64,000 nt of DNA from Desulfoluna spongiiphila (GTDB taxonomy: Bacteria > Desulfobacterota > Desulfobacteria > Desulfobacterales > Desulfolunaceae), in assembly GCF_900101345.1 (NCBI RefSeq), contig NZ_FMUX01000015.1, positions 1 to 64,000 on the forward strand, in the 5' to 3' direction. Both the position numbers and the translations under genes were made by a program. How positions within the stretch are numbered: the stretch's first letter is position 1; every line of letters begins with the position of its first letter. This document shows, in pieces, positions 55,085-64,000 of the stretch. The notes below the pieces were generated by a model. The model was not told the DNA's origin. It saw nothing but the letters and a program-made list of their open reading frames with translations, and made no database searches.

Positions 55085-55355
55085 CGTCAGCGTGCCCATC
55101 ATTGCTAAAGCAACCCACAACCTGCATCCTCCCCAAGGAGACCTCGCAGCCCGACAAAGCGCCCCGCCACGTCACACACACCCCGGCTTGATCCATAGAT
55201 AGAGATATATAGATAGCAATTCGGTTTTCCACGCCGCTCAAGACGACATCGGTTTTAAAGCTTTAAAAACAATTCACAATATCGGAACACAATGCAGTAC
55301 AACAGGGCACCAATACAGCAGCATTTGTAGGCAAAAAAAGGGTAATCGAAAACCA
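55069..55355 (+). repeat. Dispersed intergenic repeat, copy B
   Basis: GTAGGATGGGCAAAGCGTCAGC at the start, ACCTCGCAGCCCGACAAAGC and GTAGGCAAAAAAAGGGTAATCG further on, in the same order as copy A (49206). The middle part is expanded and AT-rich here. Confidence 0.5.
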
Positions 55356-55444
55356 AAGGTGGAATAAAGAAAAACACACTATATGTGAGGAAGGCAGTTC
55401 ATTGTGCCGTAAGAACGATGTCCGCAGAAGGAGATAGGATCAAT

Positions 55445-55970
55445 TCATCCTGTGGAATTGGAATTGAGCCTCTCTTCTCTATTGGCCTTATCCACAGCAA
55501 CATACCTGACAGGTCGTTCCAACTTGGTCACCTGCCCCTCTTCCATCGCCCTGTTGAGCCAAACCGTGAGTTGCGATTTTTTAACATCCAGAGTGGCCAT
55601 CAGGTGGTCCATTGACACAGGTGACGCCAACGTTGTCTTTCAGGTGCTTTTTGTAACGTGCTGGATAATCGCCATCACTTCGACTCATGACCCAAGTGCC
55701 TTTTCGTTGCCACTCTTCGACTGAAAATCCCAGCTGAACACCCCTTGCCAGAAAGGTTTCAAGGCGATTCAAGGCAATCTTTGAGCCCTTGGCTGCTTCA
55801 GCCACATTCTCGGATTGAAGCAAATTGCACGGCCTCATCTTCATGGTCATCAACCAATGAACCAGAGCGGTGTACTCTTTCTGCGTCAAAGGTTTCTCAG
55901 AGCAATTTTTTCCAAACACCCCACACAGAAGGAGGATGGCTTTGGTGTCGTCTGTTAAAAAGTTGCTCAT
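55445..55970 (-). pseudogene. Remnant of a DprA/Smf-like gene
   Basis: Two fragments in different frames. 55970-55581 (129 codons) gives an N-terminal helical region, then GTWVMSRSDGDYPARYKKHLKD, the typical start of the DprA Rossmann domain. 55630-55445 gives a winged-helix-like tail (HLMATLDVKKSQLTVWLNR...GQVTKLERPVRYV). The whole nucleotide-binding core of DprA (about 180 residues) is missing and the frame shifts at the junction, so this is an internal deletion. DprA-like proteins occur both in natural transformation and in defence islands; given McrBC and DRT1 on either side, a decayed defence component is plausible. Confidence 0.6.
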
Positions 55971-56112
55971 GGTTTGTTAATCCATCATTGGGGAGTTCAG
56001 GGATAGCGCCAATGGGTAAACGGCTTGGCAGCCTGCACTGCGGCTACGGTGAAGGTCCATTTTGAGTCTACCATTGTATTGATAAGAAAATAGAGCTATA
56101 TCATAAAAATCC

Positions 56113-59100
56113 TCAAGCCCTTCCATTGAAACCCGCTGGTGCCGTCTTTCTCGCTATCGGAACCTTAGGATTTTTACGATTTTTAAATGCAAGAAGATCA
56201 ACATCAAACAAACTGACCACAGCCTGATTATTTCCATGTACATGGGAAATCAATCGTACAAAATCCTTTTTGTAAGGTGCTTGCGCTGTTGAACCACCAA
56301 ACTCACCTGTATTTGCCAATATAATATGTTGATACATATGATATTGAAGAGCTTTCACCATACTATCAAAAGTATGGATATCTGGATTTAAAGCCGCTAT
56401 CAAAAGACCATCTGTTACTTCTCTAAGATCTGCCGCTATTTCAATATCCGTCGAGTCGTAACAAATAACACCTGATAAATTTGCCGATTTATTATCGGAC
56501 CCTTTAAATTCAACAACAACTTGGAAAGGCCTATGGCCTGCAATACCATTTTTGACTTCCCAAGATGTACCATGCTGTTTACCCTGAAACGCTCGAATCA
56601 AACGACGCCCCGATTTACTCTCCTGCCTCAACAACCAAACAGCACGATTGATAGGCTTATTCATATAAGCATGATTGACAAAAGTCTGGCCTGCAAAAAT
56701 AGTCGCGCCTGTTTGGTCTGATAACCGTGACAATAACCACATATCATCAGGATGAATTGCTAATTCTGGAAAAACAATCAAATCTAATTTCTCTTCTGAC
56801 CCATATATTTTTTCAGATGCAGCGGCTTTTGATGATAGCTGTTGAACCACCAATCGACACATGGATGCCAGGTGTGCCCTGTGCCTTGCACGATACTCAG
56901 GCCTCCAGAAGGTGGGATCTTTCGAACAGAAATCTGATGCTAAAGGCATAATAGTTTGTACAATGCCAACTTTAAAAGCTGTTAAATCACTATTTTTTTT
57001 GCTACACACAGGCAATAAATATACCGGTAGATTTGATAGCTTACCAAAATATTTTGTTAAAACATCCTTGCGTTCTTTCACTCGTTCCAGCAAATCTGAT
57101 TTACTTTTAACATTATCAAAATCAGTTGATGCGGCTCCTCCTATTTCCAACCCAGGCCATTGAAGCAACCACATTATCAACTCATTCATCCAAGGTGAAA
57201 TCGGGGTTTCTTCTTCTCCTAAACCGCTGCCAAGGGGCATTAAACCCATTCGCCTTTTATACCAACTCCCATTTAAACCACGGAACCTGTTGCGTTCAAT
57301 TTCACGAATCGGATAAAACCGTGTTGTAAAATCCTCTTCGCCTATTATCGATGACCTCAACAACCTTCCAAGATGATATGCCCACTGCATATCCTCTTGG
57401 CACCAAGCAGGTGTCTCGCACCATGGCATCTCTTGGGATATTTTCTCCCAACTTATAGCTATTTTTTTTTCTGGGTTCTGTATACTATTCCAATCTTCAC
57501 ATTCTATAAACAAGCTATGCAATGATAAATGATTATCAAACTCAACTTCATCCCCCTTCGAAAGAAGAGCTTCGGCTAACTTAATGAGCGCATTTTCTTG
57601 TACAAAGGGATTCTGAGGATGATTCGTGATTGCTGCAAGAGAAATTCTTTGGGTCCCCCAACTTGACAAAGTCTTTGACTTTTTAATTGTCTTATTTGAA
57701 ATAAAAAATTTCTTTTTAGTATGTTTATACCAAGATTTTTTGGGATTTTTTTTCCATTTCGCACATACATTAATAAGGGTTGGAGGGTTAACCCTCGCAA
57801 TTTTATCGACCAACTTGACGGCTTTTTTGGGTTCCATACGATTAAGCCAATCACATAACCACGTATCAAAATGTGATTTTTTACCTGTTAACTGTAGGAC
57901 GATTAGACCAGCGCATAAATGTTTTTCAATGTTCTTACTATGAGGTTTTTCGTATTTCAGGGCCATATGCAATATGTCATAATTCTGGAGTGCAAGGTCG
58001 TTTGATTTTTCAACAGGGTAATGCATCACCGCTAAATATAAAGAGGCCTGTTGATAAACAAACCAAGGAATATTTTCTGTCCCGACTATAACCAAGGCCA
58101 ACCGTCTCAACTCATTTCTATAGCCCGCAATATCTGAATGCTCAGGATAACTTACATCACGATGAAAACCTGTTTCTATTGCACCAGCTTTCAACAGATC
58201 AGCAAGAATATAATAAGCTACTATTTTTTCGTTCTCGTTAATGTCTTGCTGTTTATAAAAAATTTTAGCTTCTAAGGCTTGCAGTACAGGAATAAGCAAA
58301 TCTGGAGATGGAAACAAATCCATACCACAGCGTAATACACCTGTTAGAGCGGGGTTCTTCGCCCAGCATGCGATCAATTTACGCGCAATGGTTTCAATTT
58401 CATGATCTAAAGATTGCTGCTCACTTACCGATTGCAGGGCAACACCATCTTTTATACGTAAAACAGGATCAGCCATACTTCGTCGAAGACGAAGTACGGT
58501 CCTCAATCTGTTGGCGGCAAAGCGCTGGATAGTATCATCCCGGACATCCATTTTAGGTTTTGCGATATTTGCAAGAGGTAAATTAGAGTCTGTATCCTTA
58601 CCTTCCTCAATCGTATCAGCCAACCAAAGCAGATGATCCAAATTTCCTGTAGCATTTGCAAGTGTCGTCGGGTCTGGGGCTTGGCTTATTTGTCCTTGTA
58701 CGTCCCTCATAAAACGAGATGTACTTCCCTGAACAGCATAATCTTCCCAAGGAACAACCTCCGTTTTTTCTCCATTGAGAGTTAGTTTATTAGAACAGCC
58801 CTTGCAATACGCTTTCAGTTTATCCTTAAATAGATTTGTTAGCTTATCGCCTACTTCTAATGCTGAAAATTTCTTTTTAGCAGCAACCACGACCCTCATA
58901 TCATCAACATACCGACAATAATCTAATAAGCGGAATGTGTCTTCACCTTCAGGTAAATCTTTTTTTATAAGGCCACCGATATCCTTATCAAACTCAAACA
59001 TATAGGCGTTGGCAAAAAAGCCACCAGCCACTAAGCCTTGTGGTAACCCATCTGGTAATTGAATATTATTTATACTGTCGTCATTATTCCATTTCCATGA

Positions 59101-59958
59101 CATAAGTTGCTTTAAAAGCTTAAAAAACGCTTCCGATTTATCCTTTAAATTTTCATCCTTACGCGTGATGTGAGTACCAAAACTTTCGATATAATCAGCA
59201 CTAATTTTCGACAGTTTATTAATCAATTTGGTACGATCAATACAATCGTAAAATTTTGATAAATCTAATTTGATTACATATAATTTCTCATCAAATAGTT
59301 GACCTAAAGCATCTTGGCAGACTTGGGATGGCCTGTATAAAAATCGCTCATAGTCTTTGAAAAATTGACTATATGTAGCAGCACTACCCCAACGATAACG
59401 TGCCTGCTGTTTCCCACCAGAACGTTGAAGCCAGTCACAAAACAGCCGATTCCCATAACTATAAACGCCTTGCTCCTGGGCATCCTGAATGGTTGATTGA
59501 TCTGTATTACCTTGCATAGATTCAACGGCATCCGCCAAACACAACATTGCGGCAGTAGCAAGCGACTGCTCTCTAATCCCTAAATGAGCTAATGGCCTTA
59601 GCGGTGGTCCACAAACTTCATCCTCATTTATGTCATCTTCAGATTTTGCTGGCGCATAGATCCATGATTTTGCAGATTTTTTTTCTTTTATGAATTTCCA
59701 TTTAGCATTCTTCGGTGCCTGGACCAAACGCATATCGCTTTTTGGTTCAACATCACCTTTTTTAACTTCTATACACCATTTCTTCACCCAAATTGGCACC
59801 ATTAAGGAGGCTTGCTCTAACTCCAAAATATCGGCATACCAATTGTGCATACGAATATAAATGTCGCACTTCTTCCAAGCTTGCGCCAGCACAGCCTCAT
59901 CGCTAAGAAATTCAATATCTGGACTCAATCGACGATACTTTTGATCTACAACAGCCAT
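56113..59958 (-). CDS. drt1: DRT1 (UG1-type) defence reverse transcriptase fused to a nitrilase domain
   Basis: About 1281 residues from ATG 59958 (a TTG 9 nt upstream is an alternative). The RT domain occupies about 170-400: motif A KLDLSKFYDCID (Asp232), LPQG at 305-308 and the catalytic CRYVDDMRVVV (YVDD at 350-353). About 480-1000 is a helical region. The C-terminal about 230 residues are a carbon-nitrogen hydrolase domain: LIVFPELAI (Glu1065), FQGKQHG (Lys1127) and GVICYDST (Cys1166), a complete Glu-Lys-Cys triad. This RT-nitrilase architecture is the UG1/DRT1 class of defence-associated reverse transcriptases, which protect against phage; the mechanism is not settled. It is distinctly AT-richer than neighbouring genes, a sign of transfer. 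No ncRNA or msr-like element was recognised next to it. Confidence 0.9.
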   Translation of the reverse strand: MAVVDQKYRRLSPDIEFLSDEAVLAQAWKKCDIYIRMHNWYADILELEQASLMVPIWVKKWCIEVKKGDVEPKSDMRLVQAPKNAKWKFIKEKKSAKSWIYAPAKSEDDINEDEVCGPPLRPLAHLGIREQSLATAAMLCLADAVESMQGNTDQSTIQDAQEQGVYSYGNRLFCDWLQRSGGKQQARYRWGSAATYSQFFKDYERFLYRPSQVCQDALGQLFDEKLYVIKLDLSKFYDCIDRTKLINKLSKISADYIESFGTHITRKDENLKDKSEAFFKLLKQLMSWKWNNDDSINNIQLPDGLPQGLVAGGFFANAYMFEFDKDIGGLIKKDLPEGEDTFRLLDYCRYVDDMRVVVAAKKKFSALEVGDKLTNLFKDKLKAYCKGCSNKLTLNGEKTEVVPWEDYAVQGSTSRFMRDVQGQISQAPDPTTLANATGNLDHLLWLADTIEEGKDTDSNLPLANIAKPKMDVRDDTIQRFAANRLRTVLRLRRSMADPVLRIKDGVALQSVSEQQSLDHEIETIARKLIACWAKNPALTGVLRCGMDLFPSPDLLIPVLQALEAKIFYKQQDINENEKIVAYYILADLLKAGAIETGFHRDVSYPEHSDIAGYRNELRRLALVIVGTENIPWFVYQQASLYLAVMHYPVEKSNDLALQNYDILHMALKYEKPHSKNIEKHLCAGLIVLQLTGKKSHFDTWLCDWLNRMEPKKAVKLVDKIARVNPPTLINVCAKWKKNPKKSWYKHTKKKFFISNKTIKKSKTLSSWGTQRISLAAITNHPQNPFVQENALIKLAEALLSKGDEVEFDNHLSLHSLFIECEDWNSIQNPEKKIAISWEKISQEMPWCETPAWCQEDMQWAYHLGRLLRSSIIGEEDFTTRFYPIREIERNRFRGLNGSWYKRRMGLMPLGSGLGEEETPISPWMNELIMWLLQWPGLEIGGAASTDFDNVKSKSDLLERVKERKDVLTKYFGKLSNLPVYLLPVCSKKNSDLTAFKVGIVQTIMPLASDFCSKDPTFWRPEYRARHRAHLASMCRLVVQQLSSKAAASEKIYGSEEKLDLIVFPELAIHPDDMWLLSRLSDQTGATIFAGQTFVNHAYMNKPINRAVWLLRQESKSGRRLIRAFQGKQHGTSWEVKNGIAGHRPFQVVVEFKGSDNKSANLSGVICYDSTDIEIAADLREVTDGLLIAALNPDIHTFDSMVKALQYHMYQHIILANTGEFGGSTAQAPYKKDFVRLISHVHGNNQAVVSLFDVDLLAFKNRKNPKVPIARKTAPAGFNGRA

Positions 59959-60104
59959 AATTTTCAACCTATGCCAAAAAAATATTATCTTTTTTATTTA
60001 TTGAATTCTCGCAAAATCCCACACAATACTATGAAAATAGAGTTGTATCACCTTGACTTTTTTCCACTTAACAAACGATGGTAAAAATCAACTTCAGATA
60101 TAGC

Positions 60105-63100
60105 TCACCTCACCGCCGAAGGCACGCCCCCCATATTCAACAAATCAAACACCACCCTCGCAAACCCTGCCGCCCGCGCCGGGTCCGACAGCAGCTGCAT
60201 CATCTGGTTCTTATGGGCCTCGCCGCTGTCCATCACGGCATCGTCAATGGCTTTGGGAAAGCCGCCAAGCATCGCCTGTTCGGGGGTGTTGTTGGCAATC
60301 TGCATCATCACAAGCTCGTTTTCCCTCACCTTGTCGCGAATGGTGTAGGCGTAGCTCACCATATCGTTGGTGGTGAGCTCGTCGGTGATGAAGAGTTCGT
60401 TCAGGCGGGTGATGATCTGGGAGATGAATTCTTCCTTGATGTCCTTGGCCTTGGCCGTGCCCAGACCTTCGCCCGGTTCCAGCTTAAACTCGGTGCAGTC
60501 CTCCCGGAGCTTCAAGTCCTGGCGCCTGATCTCCGAGAGCCGGTAGTGGGTGAGCATCACGCTGTTGAGGTCGATCTGATCATCATCAAGGAGGGTCTCC
60601 CGCAGCATGGGGCGCAGGTTGCGGGCGTAGAGGCTGAGCTTCTCCAGATCCTTGTCATCGTAATCTACAATCTGGGACATGAACTCGTAGAAGCGGACAA
60701 AGGTGCTTAGATCTTTTTTAAAAATCTCAAGGGCATCTTTCTCTTTCTTGCACTCTTTGAAACTGGTCTCCGCGTTGGCGATGAGGACGGGGTCTTTGGT
60801 TTTCTTGGTGCGATCAAACATCTCCTTGGCATTCTTATACGCCCCAACCGCCGACGTGTAGCGATGCTTCCAGCGCTCCACCGCAGGCTTGCAGATGTTG
60901 GCGATGGCCGCGCTGCTCTTGCTCTTCTGCAAAAAAGCCTCGCAGAACTGCTCCACCTCGTGCCAAAGGAAAATCCCGGCCTCGCGCAACTTGTCAAAGA
61001 GATCAAAAATCAGGTCCGGATTGGAGACATCCGCCAGCTCCGCCGTCTCATAGTAGGCTTGGAAGGATTCCAGGATCACCTCGGGTTCGTTGAAAAAATC
61101 AAGGACAAAGGTGCCGCTGTCGGCCTTGCCCGGATAGGTCCGGTTCATGCGGGAGAGGGTCTGCACGCACTCCACGCCCCCAAGCTTTTTGTCCACATAC
61201 ATGGCGCAGAGCTTGGGCTGGTCAAAGCCGGTCTGGAACTTGTTGGCCACGATCATCACCTGATAATCATCGGAATCAAAGGCCTTGCGCATATCACGCC
61301 CCTTTAAATTCGGATTCATATTCATCTCGGTGAATTTTTCCCCCAACAGCCCGTCGACGCTGGGATCGTTCTCGTTAAACTCCACCTCGGAAGAGAACGC
61401 CACCATGGCGCGGATATTTTTGTATCCCTTCTCGGCGATGTATTTGTCAAACCCGAGCTTGTACCGCACCGCCTCTTTGCGGGAGCTGGTCACCACCATG
61501 GCCTTGGCCTGGCCCCCCAGAAGCCCCATCACGTTGTTTTTAAAGTGCTCGGCAATCACCTGCACCTTTTGGGCAATATTGTAATCGTGGAGGCGCACCC
61601 ACTGTCCCAGCTTTACCCTGGCTTTCTTGCTCTCCACCTCCTGATCCGAGCTCTCAATGGCAAGGGCCAGGTTGTAGGCGACCTTGTAGTTGGTGTAGTT
61701 CTTCAACACATCGAGGATAAACCCCTCTTCAATGGCCTGACGCATGCTGTACACATGATACGCCACCGGCATGTTGGTCTTGGATGAGGGTTCCGAAGGA
61801 TTCGGCAAACGGCCAAAAAGCTCTAAGGTCTTGGTCTTGGGCGTGGCGGTATAGGCAAAATAGCTGAGGTTGGACGAGGCCCTGCGGGAGGCGACCACCG
61901 CATCCAGAATATCATCTGACGAGAGCGCGCCGTCATCGTCCGCCTCGGCGTCGATCATCAACACCTCTTTGAGCTGGCGCGCCGTGGCCCCGGTCTGGGA
62001 GGAGTGCGCCTCATCGGCAATCACCGCATAGTGACGTTCTTTTAAACTCACGTCGTTTTCAATGGCCTTCAACACAAAGGGAAAGGTCTGGATGGTGACA
62101 ATGATAATCGGTTGAGAGTTGGTCAACGCAGCCGCCAGCTTCTCCGACTTGGACCCGTTGCCCTCCTTGTTGTTGATGCGCCCCACCACCCCGTCCACAT
62201 GCTCGAACTGGTAAATGGTATCCTGAAGCTGAGCATCCAGCACCGTGCGGTCCGTGACAATAATCACCGAATCAAACTGCTTGTTGCCCGCCTCGTCATA
62301 AAGCGAGGAGAGCTGATGGGCCGTCCAGGCAATGGAGTTGGATTTCCCCGACCCCGCGCTGTGCTGAATCAGATACTTGTGCCCAGGCCCCTCACTCTTC
62401 GCCGCAGAAATGAGCTTATTCACCACGTCCCACTGGTGATACCGCGGAAAGATCATCGTCTCTTTTTTGGTTTTGCGCCCCTCCCAGTCCTCCTTCTCCT
62501 CGATCTGAAGATGCACGAACCGGGCAAGAATATTGAGAAGGTTATCGGGCAGCAGCACCTCGTTCCACAGGTACTCCGTGGCATACCGGTTCACGTCCTC
62601 GGGCACATCATTTCCCGCGCCCCCCTCCTTCGTCCCCTTGTTAAACGGCAGAAAGAAGGTCTCATCCCCGGCAAGGCGCGTGGTCATAAACACATCGTAC
62701 TGACTCACCGCAAAGTGGACCAGCGCCCCCCGTTTAAAGGTGAGCAGAGGCTCCGGCTTGCGGGTCGCCGGGTCCACCGGCAACCGCGTGGCCTTGTACT
62801 GCCTGATGGCATTCTCCACCGCCTGCTTGAACTCGGACTTCAACTCCATGGTAGCCACCGGCAACCCATTGACAAACAGCACCACATCAATGCGCCACGC
62901 CTTGGCCTTCACCCCGGTCTCCGCCAGATGCGCGTCCGTTGCCCACGGGCTGTAAACCAGCTCCGGCACCACCCGAAATCGGTTCTGCTCATACCGCTTA
63001 AGCGTCTCCGGGTTCAACCCGTGCTCCGGCCGAAACTGACACAACCGAAACCGCGTCCCCCGATCCCGAATCTCATGCCGCAGCGCCCCCAACGTCCCAA

Positions 63101-63386
63101 AGGTCCGCATCTCCTTGTGCGCCGCATTGGGATCCGCCTTATTCAGCTGCGCAGCCACCCGCCTTGCAAAAACACCTTCAGGATCGTTGGGATACAATTT
63201 CTCATACTTCTCCCACTGCTTCCCCTGCGTCTCCTTCACAAACCCAAGCAGATCCTCTTCATAAAGCGCCAACTCACGGTTGTACCCTTCCGCCTTCCCC
63301 AACACCCAGCCGTGATCAATCATCTGGCTGATCATCTCATTCTGAAAAACAAACTCCCTGGCCTTGTCTCCACCGTAATAACTCAT
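60105..63386 (-). CDS. hsdR: Type I restriction enzyme, HsdR (motor/nuclease) subunit
   Basis: 1093 residues. The N-terminal nuclease has RIDVVLFVNGLPVATMELK with Asp167, Glu181 and Lys183 (PD-ExK). The SF2 translocase has Walker A SAGSGKS (343-349), VTDRTVLDAQL (motif Ia), DEAH at 458-461, a TATPKTKTLE-type motif III and a QTGFDQPKLCAMYVDK motif V-like region. The C-terminal helical part joins the methyltransferase. HsdR translocates and cleaves unmethylated DNA only with HsdM and HsdS, which are not in the window; they may lie beyond position 64000 or be lost. ATG after AAGGATGATGCCGC. DRT1 follows on the same strand after about 146 bp. Confidence 0.95.
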   Translation of the reverse strand: MSYYGGDKAREFVFQNEMISQMIDHGWVLGKAEGYNRELALYEEDLLGFVKETQGKQWEKYEKLYPNDPEGVFARRVAAQLNKADPNAAHKEMRTFGTLGALRHEIRDRGTRFRLCQFRPEHGLNPETLKRYEQNRFRVVPELVYSPWATDAHLAETGVKAKAWRIDVVLFVNGLPVATMELKSEFKQAVENAIRQYKATRLPVDPATRKPEPLLTFKRGALVHFAVSQYDVFMTTRLAGDETFFLPFNKGTKEGGAGNDVPEDVNRYATEYLWNEVLLPDNLLNILARFVHLQIEEKEDWEGRKTKKETMIFPRYHQWDVVNKLISAAKSEGPGHKYLIQHSAGSGKSNSIAWTAHQLSSLYDEAGNKQFDSVIIVTDRTVLDAQLQDTIYQFEHVDGVVGRINNKEGNGSKSEKLAAALTNSQPIIIVTIQTFPFVLKAIENDVSLKERHYAVIADEAHSSQTGATARQLKEVLMIDAEADDDGALSSDDILDAVVASRRASSNLSYFAYTATPKTKTLELFGRLPNPSEPSSKTNMPVAYHVYSMRQAIEEGFILDVLKNYTNYKVAYNLALAIESSDQEVESKKARVKLGQWVRLHDYNIAQKVQVIAEHFKNNVMGLLGGQAKAMVVTSSRKEAVRYKLGFDKYIAEKGYKNIRAMVAFSSEVEFNENDPSVDGLLGEKFTEMNMNPNLKGRDMRKAFDSDDYQVMIVANKFQTGFDQPKLCAMYVDKKLGGVECVQTLSRMNRTYPGKADSGTFVLDFFNEPEVILESFQAYYETAELADVSNPDLIFDLFDKLREAGIFLWHEVEQFCEAFLQKSKSSAAIANICKPAVERWKHRYTSAVGAYKNAKEMFDRTKKTKDPVLIANAETSFKECKKEKDALEIFKKDLSTFVRFYEFMSQIVDYDDKDLEKLSLYARNLRPMLRETLLDDDQIDLNSVMLTHYRLSEIRRQDLKLREDCTEFKLEPGEGLGTAKAKDIKEEFISQIITRLNELFITDELTTNDMVSYAYTIRDKVRENELVMMQIANNTPEQAMLGGFPKAIDDAVMDSGEAHKNQMMQLLSDPARAAGFARVVFDLLNMGGVPSAVR

Positions 63387-63438
63387 GCGGCATCATCCTT
63401 GTTGGTTGAAACATCAAAAGCGGAAAAAGAAAAAAGCA

Positions 63439-63530
63439 GCCTCCGGCGGGCAGGGGATAAATCCCCTGCACCCCAGGGTCGCGAATGCTCCCGGCCTTCG
63501 TTCCTCAGGCCGATCACATTCGCTGACGGG
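63439..63530 (+). repeat. Variant of the MITE-like left module
   Basis: GCCTCCGGCGGG, a GCAGGGGAT/ATCCCCTGC hairpin replacing the CGAGGTG one, then GGCCTTCGTTCCTCAGG and ATCACATTCGC as in copy 2 (24839). The AT-rich right module is absent. Confidence 0.55.
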
Positions 63531-63677
63531 CTTCGCCCGTGGATAAGGTGTGAAGCATTAAACGCAGCATTTTACGTAAACGGTAACATTAAAACGCGCG
63601 TGTGGGTTTTCGCGTTACGCCAAAAGGCCCCATAGCAAACACCATGTCACCTTCACCGGCCATACCACGAAGGCCCG

Positions 63678-63708
63678 TAGGATGGGCAAAGCGCAGCGTG
63701 CCCATCAT
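63678..63708 (+). repeat. Dispersed GTAGGATGGGCAAAG repeat, copy C
   Basis: GTAGGATGGGCAAAGCGCAGC then GTGCCCATCATTGC. Only the first block of copies A and B is retained. Confidence 0.65.
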
Positions 63709-63831
63709 TGCCCCGTCAACCCTCAACGCGCAATACAACAAAACAGATCGTAGAGATGGCCATACGCATATAAGAATCAGGTTTTAATGAATCATCCATA
63801 TAAAGTATGGAGCGAAGATGAGCCCAACTCA

Positions 63832-63856
63832 ATTGTCTACGCACTGCGTAGACAAT
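63832..63856. repeat. Perfect hairpin near the window end
   Basis: ATTGTCTACGC (63832-63842), ACT loop, GCGTAGACAAT (63846-63856). GATGAG and CTCATC a few bases outside extend it imperfectly. No T-run. Confidence 0.65.
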
Positions 63857-64000
63857 CTCATCATCGGGAACCGTCTCCAGACACGCTCAGCTTTTCGAGT
63901 AATGTTCTTCAAAGTTCCTCAAAGGTAACGAGTCTGCCCAATTTTCTTCAGCCTACCAGAATGGCTTTACCGGCTTACATGTGACATCCGGTAGGGTGTG

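Larger units (their letters stand above)
54811..55444. other. Intergenic region between mcrB and the dprA-like remnant
   Basis: About 630 bp of palindromic repeat DNA: hairpin GCCGTGCCC/GGGCACGGC (54988-55008), the inverted pair CTTTGCCCATCCTAC (55014-55028) and GTAGGATGGGCAAAG (55070-55084), dispersed repeat copy B, and an AT-rich ATAGATAG stretch near 55195. No gene. Confidence 0.6.
63387..64000. other. Repeat-rich region upstream of hsdR, to the window end
   Basis: No convincing gene. It holds a partial MITE-like element (63439-63530), the GTAGGATGGGCAAAGCG repeat (63678-63708) and a perfect hairpin (63832-63856). A 65-codon frame from 63787 has no coding support. Confidence 0.6.

Noticed and set aside
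56113..59958. Group II intron or retron reverse transcriptase
   Set aside because: No maturase/HNH domain, no intron RNA ends, no msr-msd inverted repeats seen; the nitrilase fusion is characteristic of DRT1.
63787..63984. 65-codon frame at the window end
   Set aside because: Contains a perfect DNA hairpin, has no ribosome site and no recognisable protein features.

Overview
The window looks like a chromosomal segment of a mesophilic, GC-rich sulfate-reducing member of the Desulfobacterota (Desulfobacterales-like). The evidence is two Tmc-type transmembrane redox modules with multihaem cytochromes, a TunR-type tungstate/molybdate regulator (a family known from sulfate reducers), a FAD/Fe-S lactate-dehydrogenase-like fusion, a glycyl-radical-enzyme activase, 4-hydroxybutyryl-CoA dehydratase and several CoA-metabolism genes. 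Species cannot be fixed from sequence alone.

Layout. 1-100: a tRNA-Val(TAC) and the 5' end of a second tRNA, probably Lys. 0.3-4.4 kb: SDR, glycyl-radical activase and TauE/SafE permease on the minus strand, divergent from tunR. 4.4-12 kb: DsbA-like protein, M20 amidohydrolase, acyl-CoA synthetase, DUF1566 and DUF3786 proteins, two-domain universal stress protein. 12.2-19.2 kb: two consecutive copies of a minus-strand operon (decahaem cytochrome c, cytochrome b TmcC, CCG-domain Fe-S protein TmcB) with conserved upstream DNA. 19.8-31 kb: acyl-CoA dehydrogenase, SDR, hydrolase, D-lactate-dehydrogenase-like fusion, dehydroquinate-synthase-like enzyme and thioesterase, with intergenic repeat elements that have terminal inverted repeats.

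31-43.6 kb is a catabolic locus: a PAS/sigma-54 activator, a permease transcription unit, and an abfD (4-hydroxybutyryl-CoA dehydratase) / small CGGC protein / CoA-transferase operon. Both units have a clear -24/-12 promoter. Each is preceded by two copies of an 18-bp dyad (TGATGC-N6-GCATCA), so one regulator probably controls uptake, activation and dehydration of 4-hydroxybutyrate or a related acid. About 0.66 kb of 220-bp tandem repeats lies between the units. A UroD-like protein and a second CoA-transferase follow.

43.8-50.5 kb holds an exported protein, two near-identical cold-shock genes with conserved long leaders and terminators, a DctP-type lipoprotein, a rhodanese, a HAD phosphatase and a double-DUF302 lipoprotein. 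50.9-63.4 kb is a minus-strand defence island: McrBC with an EVE/PUA-like domain in McrB, a broken DprA-like gene, a large AT-rich DRT1-type reverse transcriptase-nitrilase fusion, and a type I restriction HsdR whose HsdM/HsdS partners are not in view. Its flanks carry dispersed palindromic repeats.
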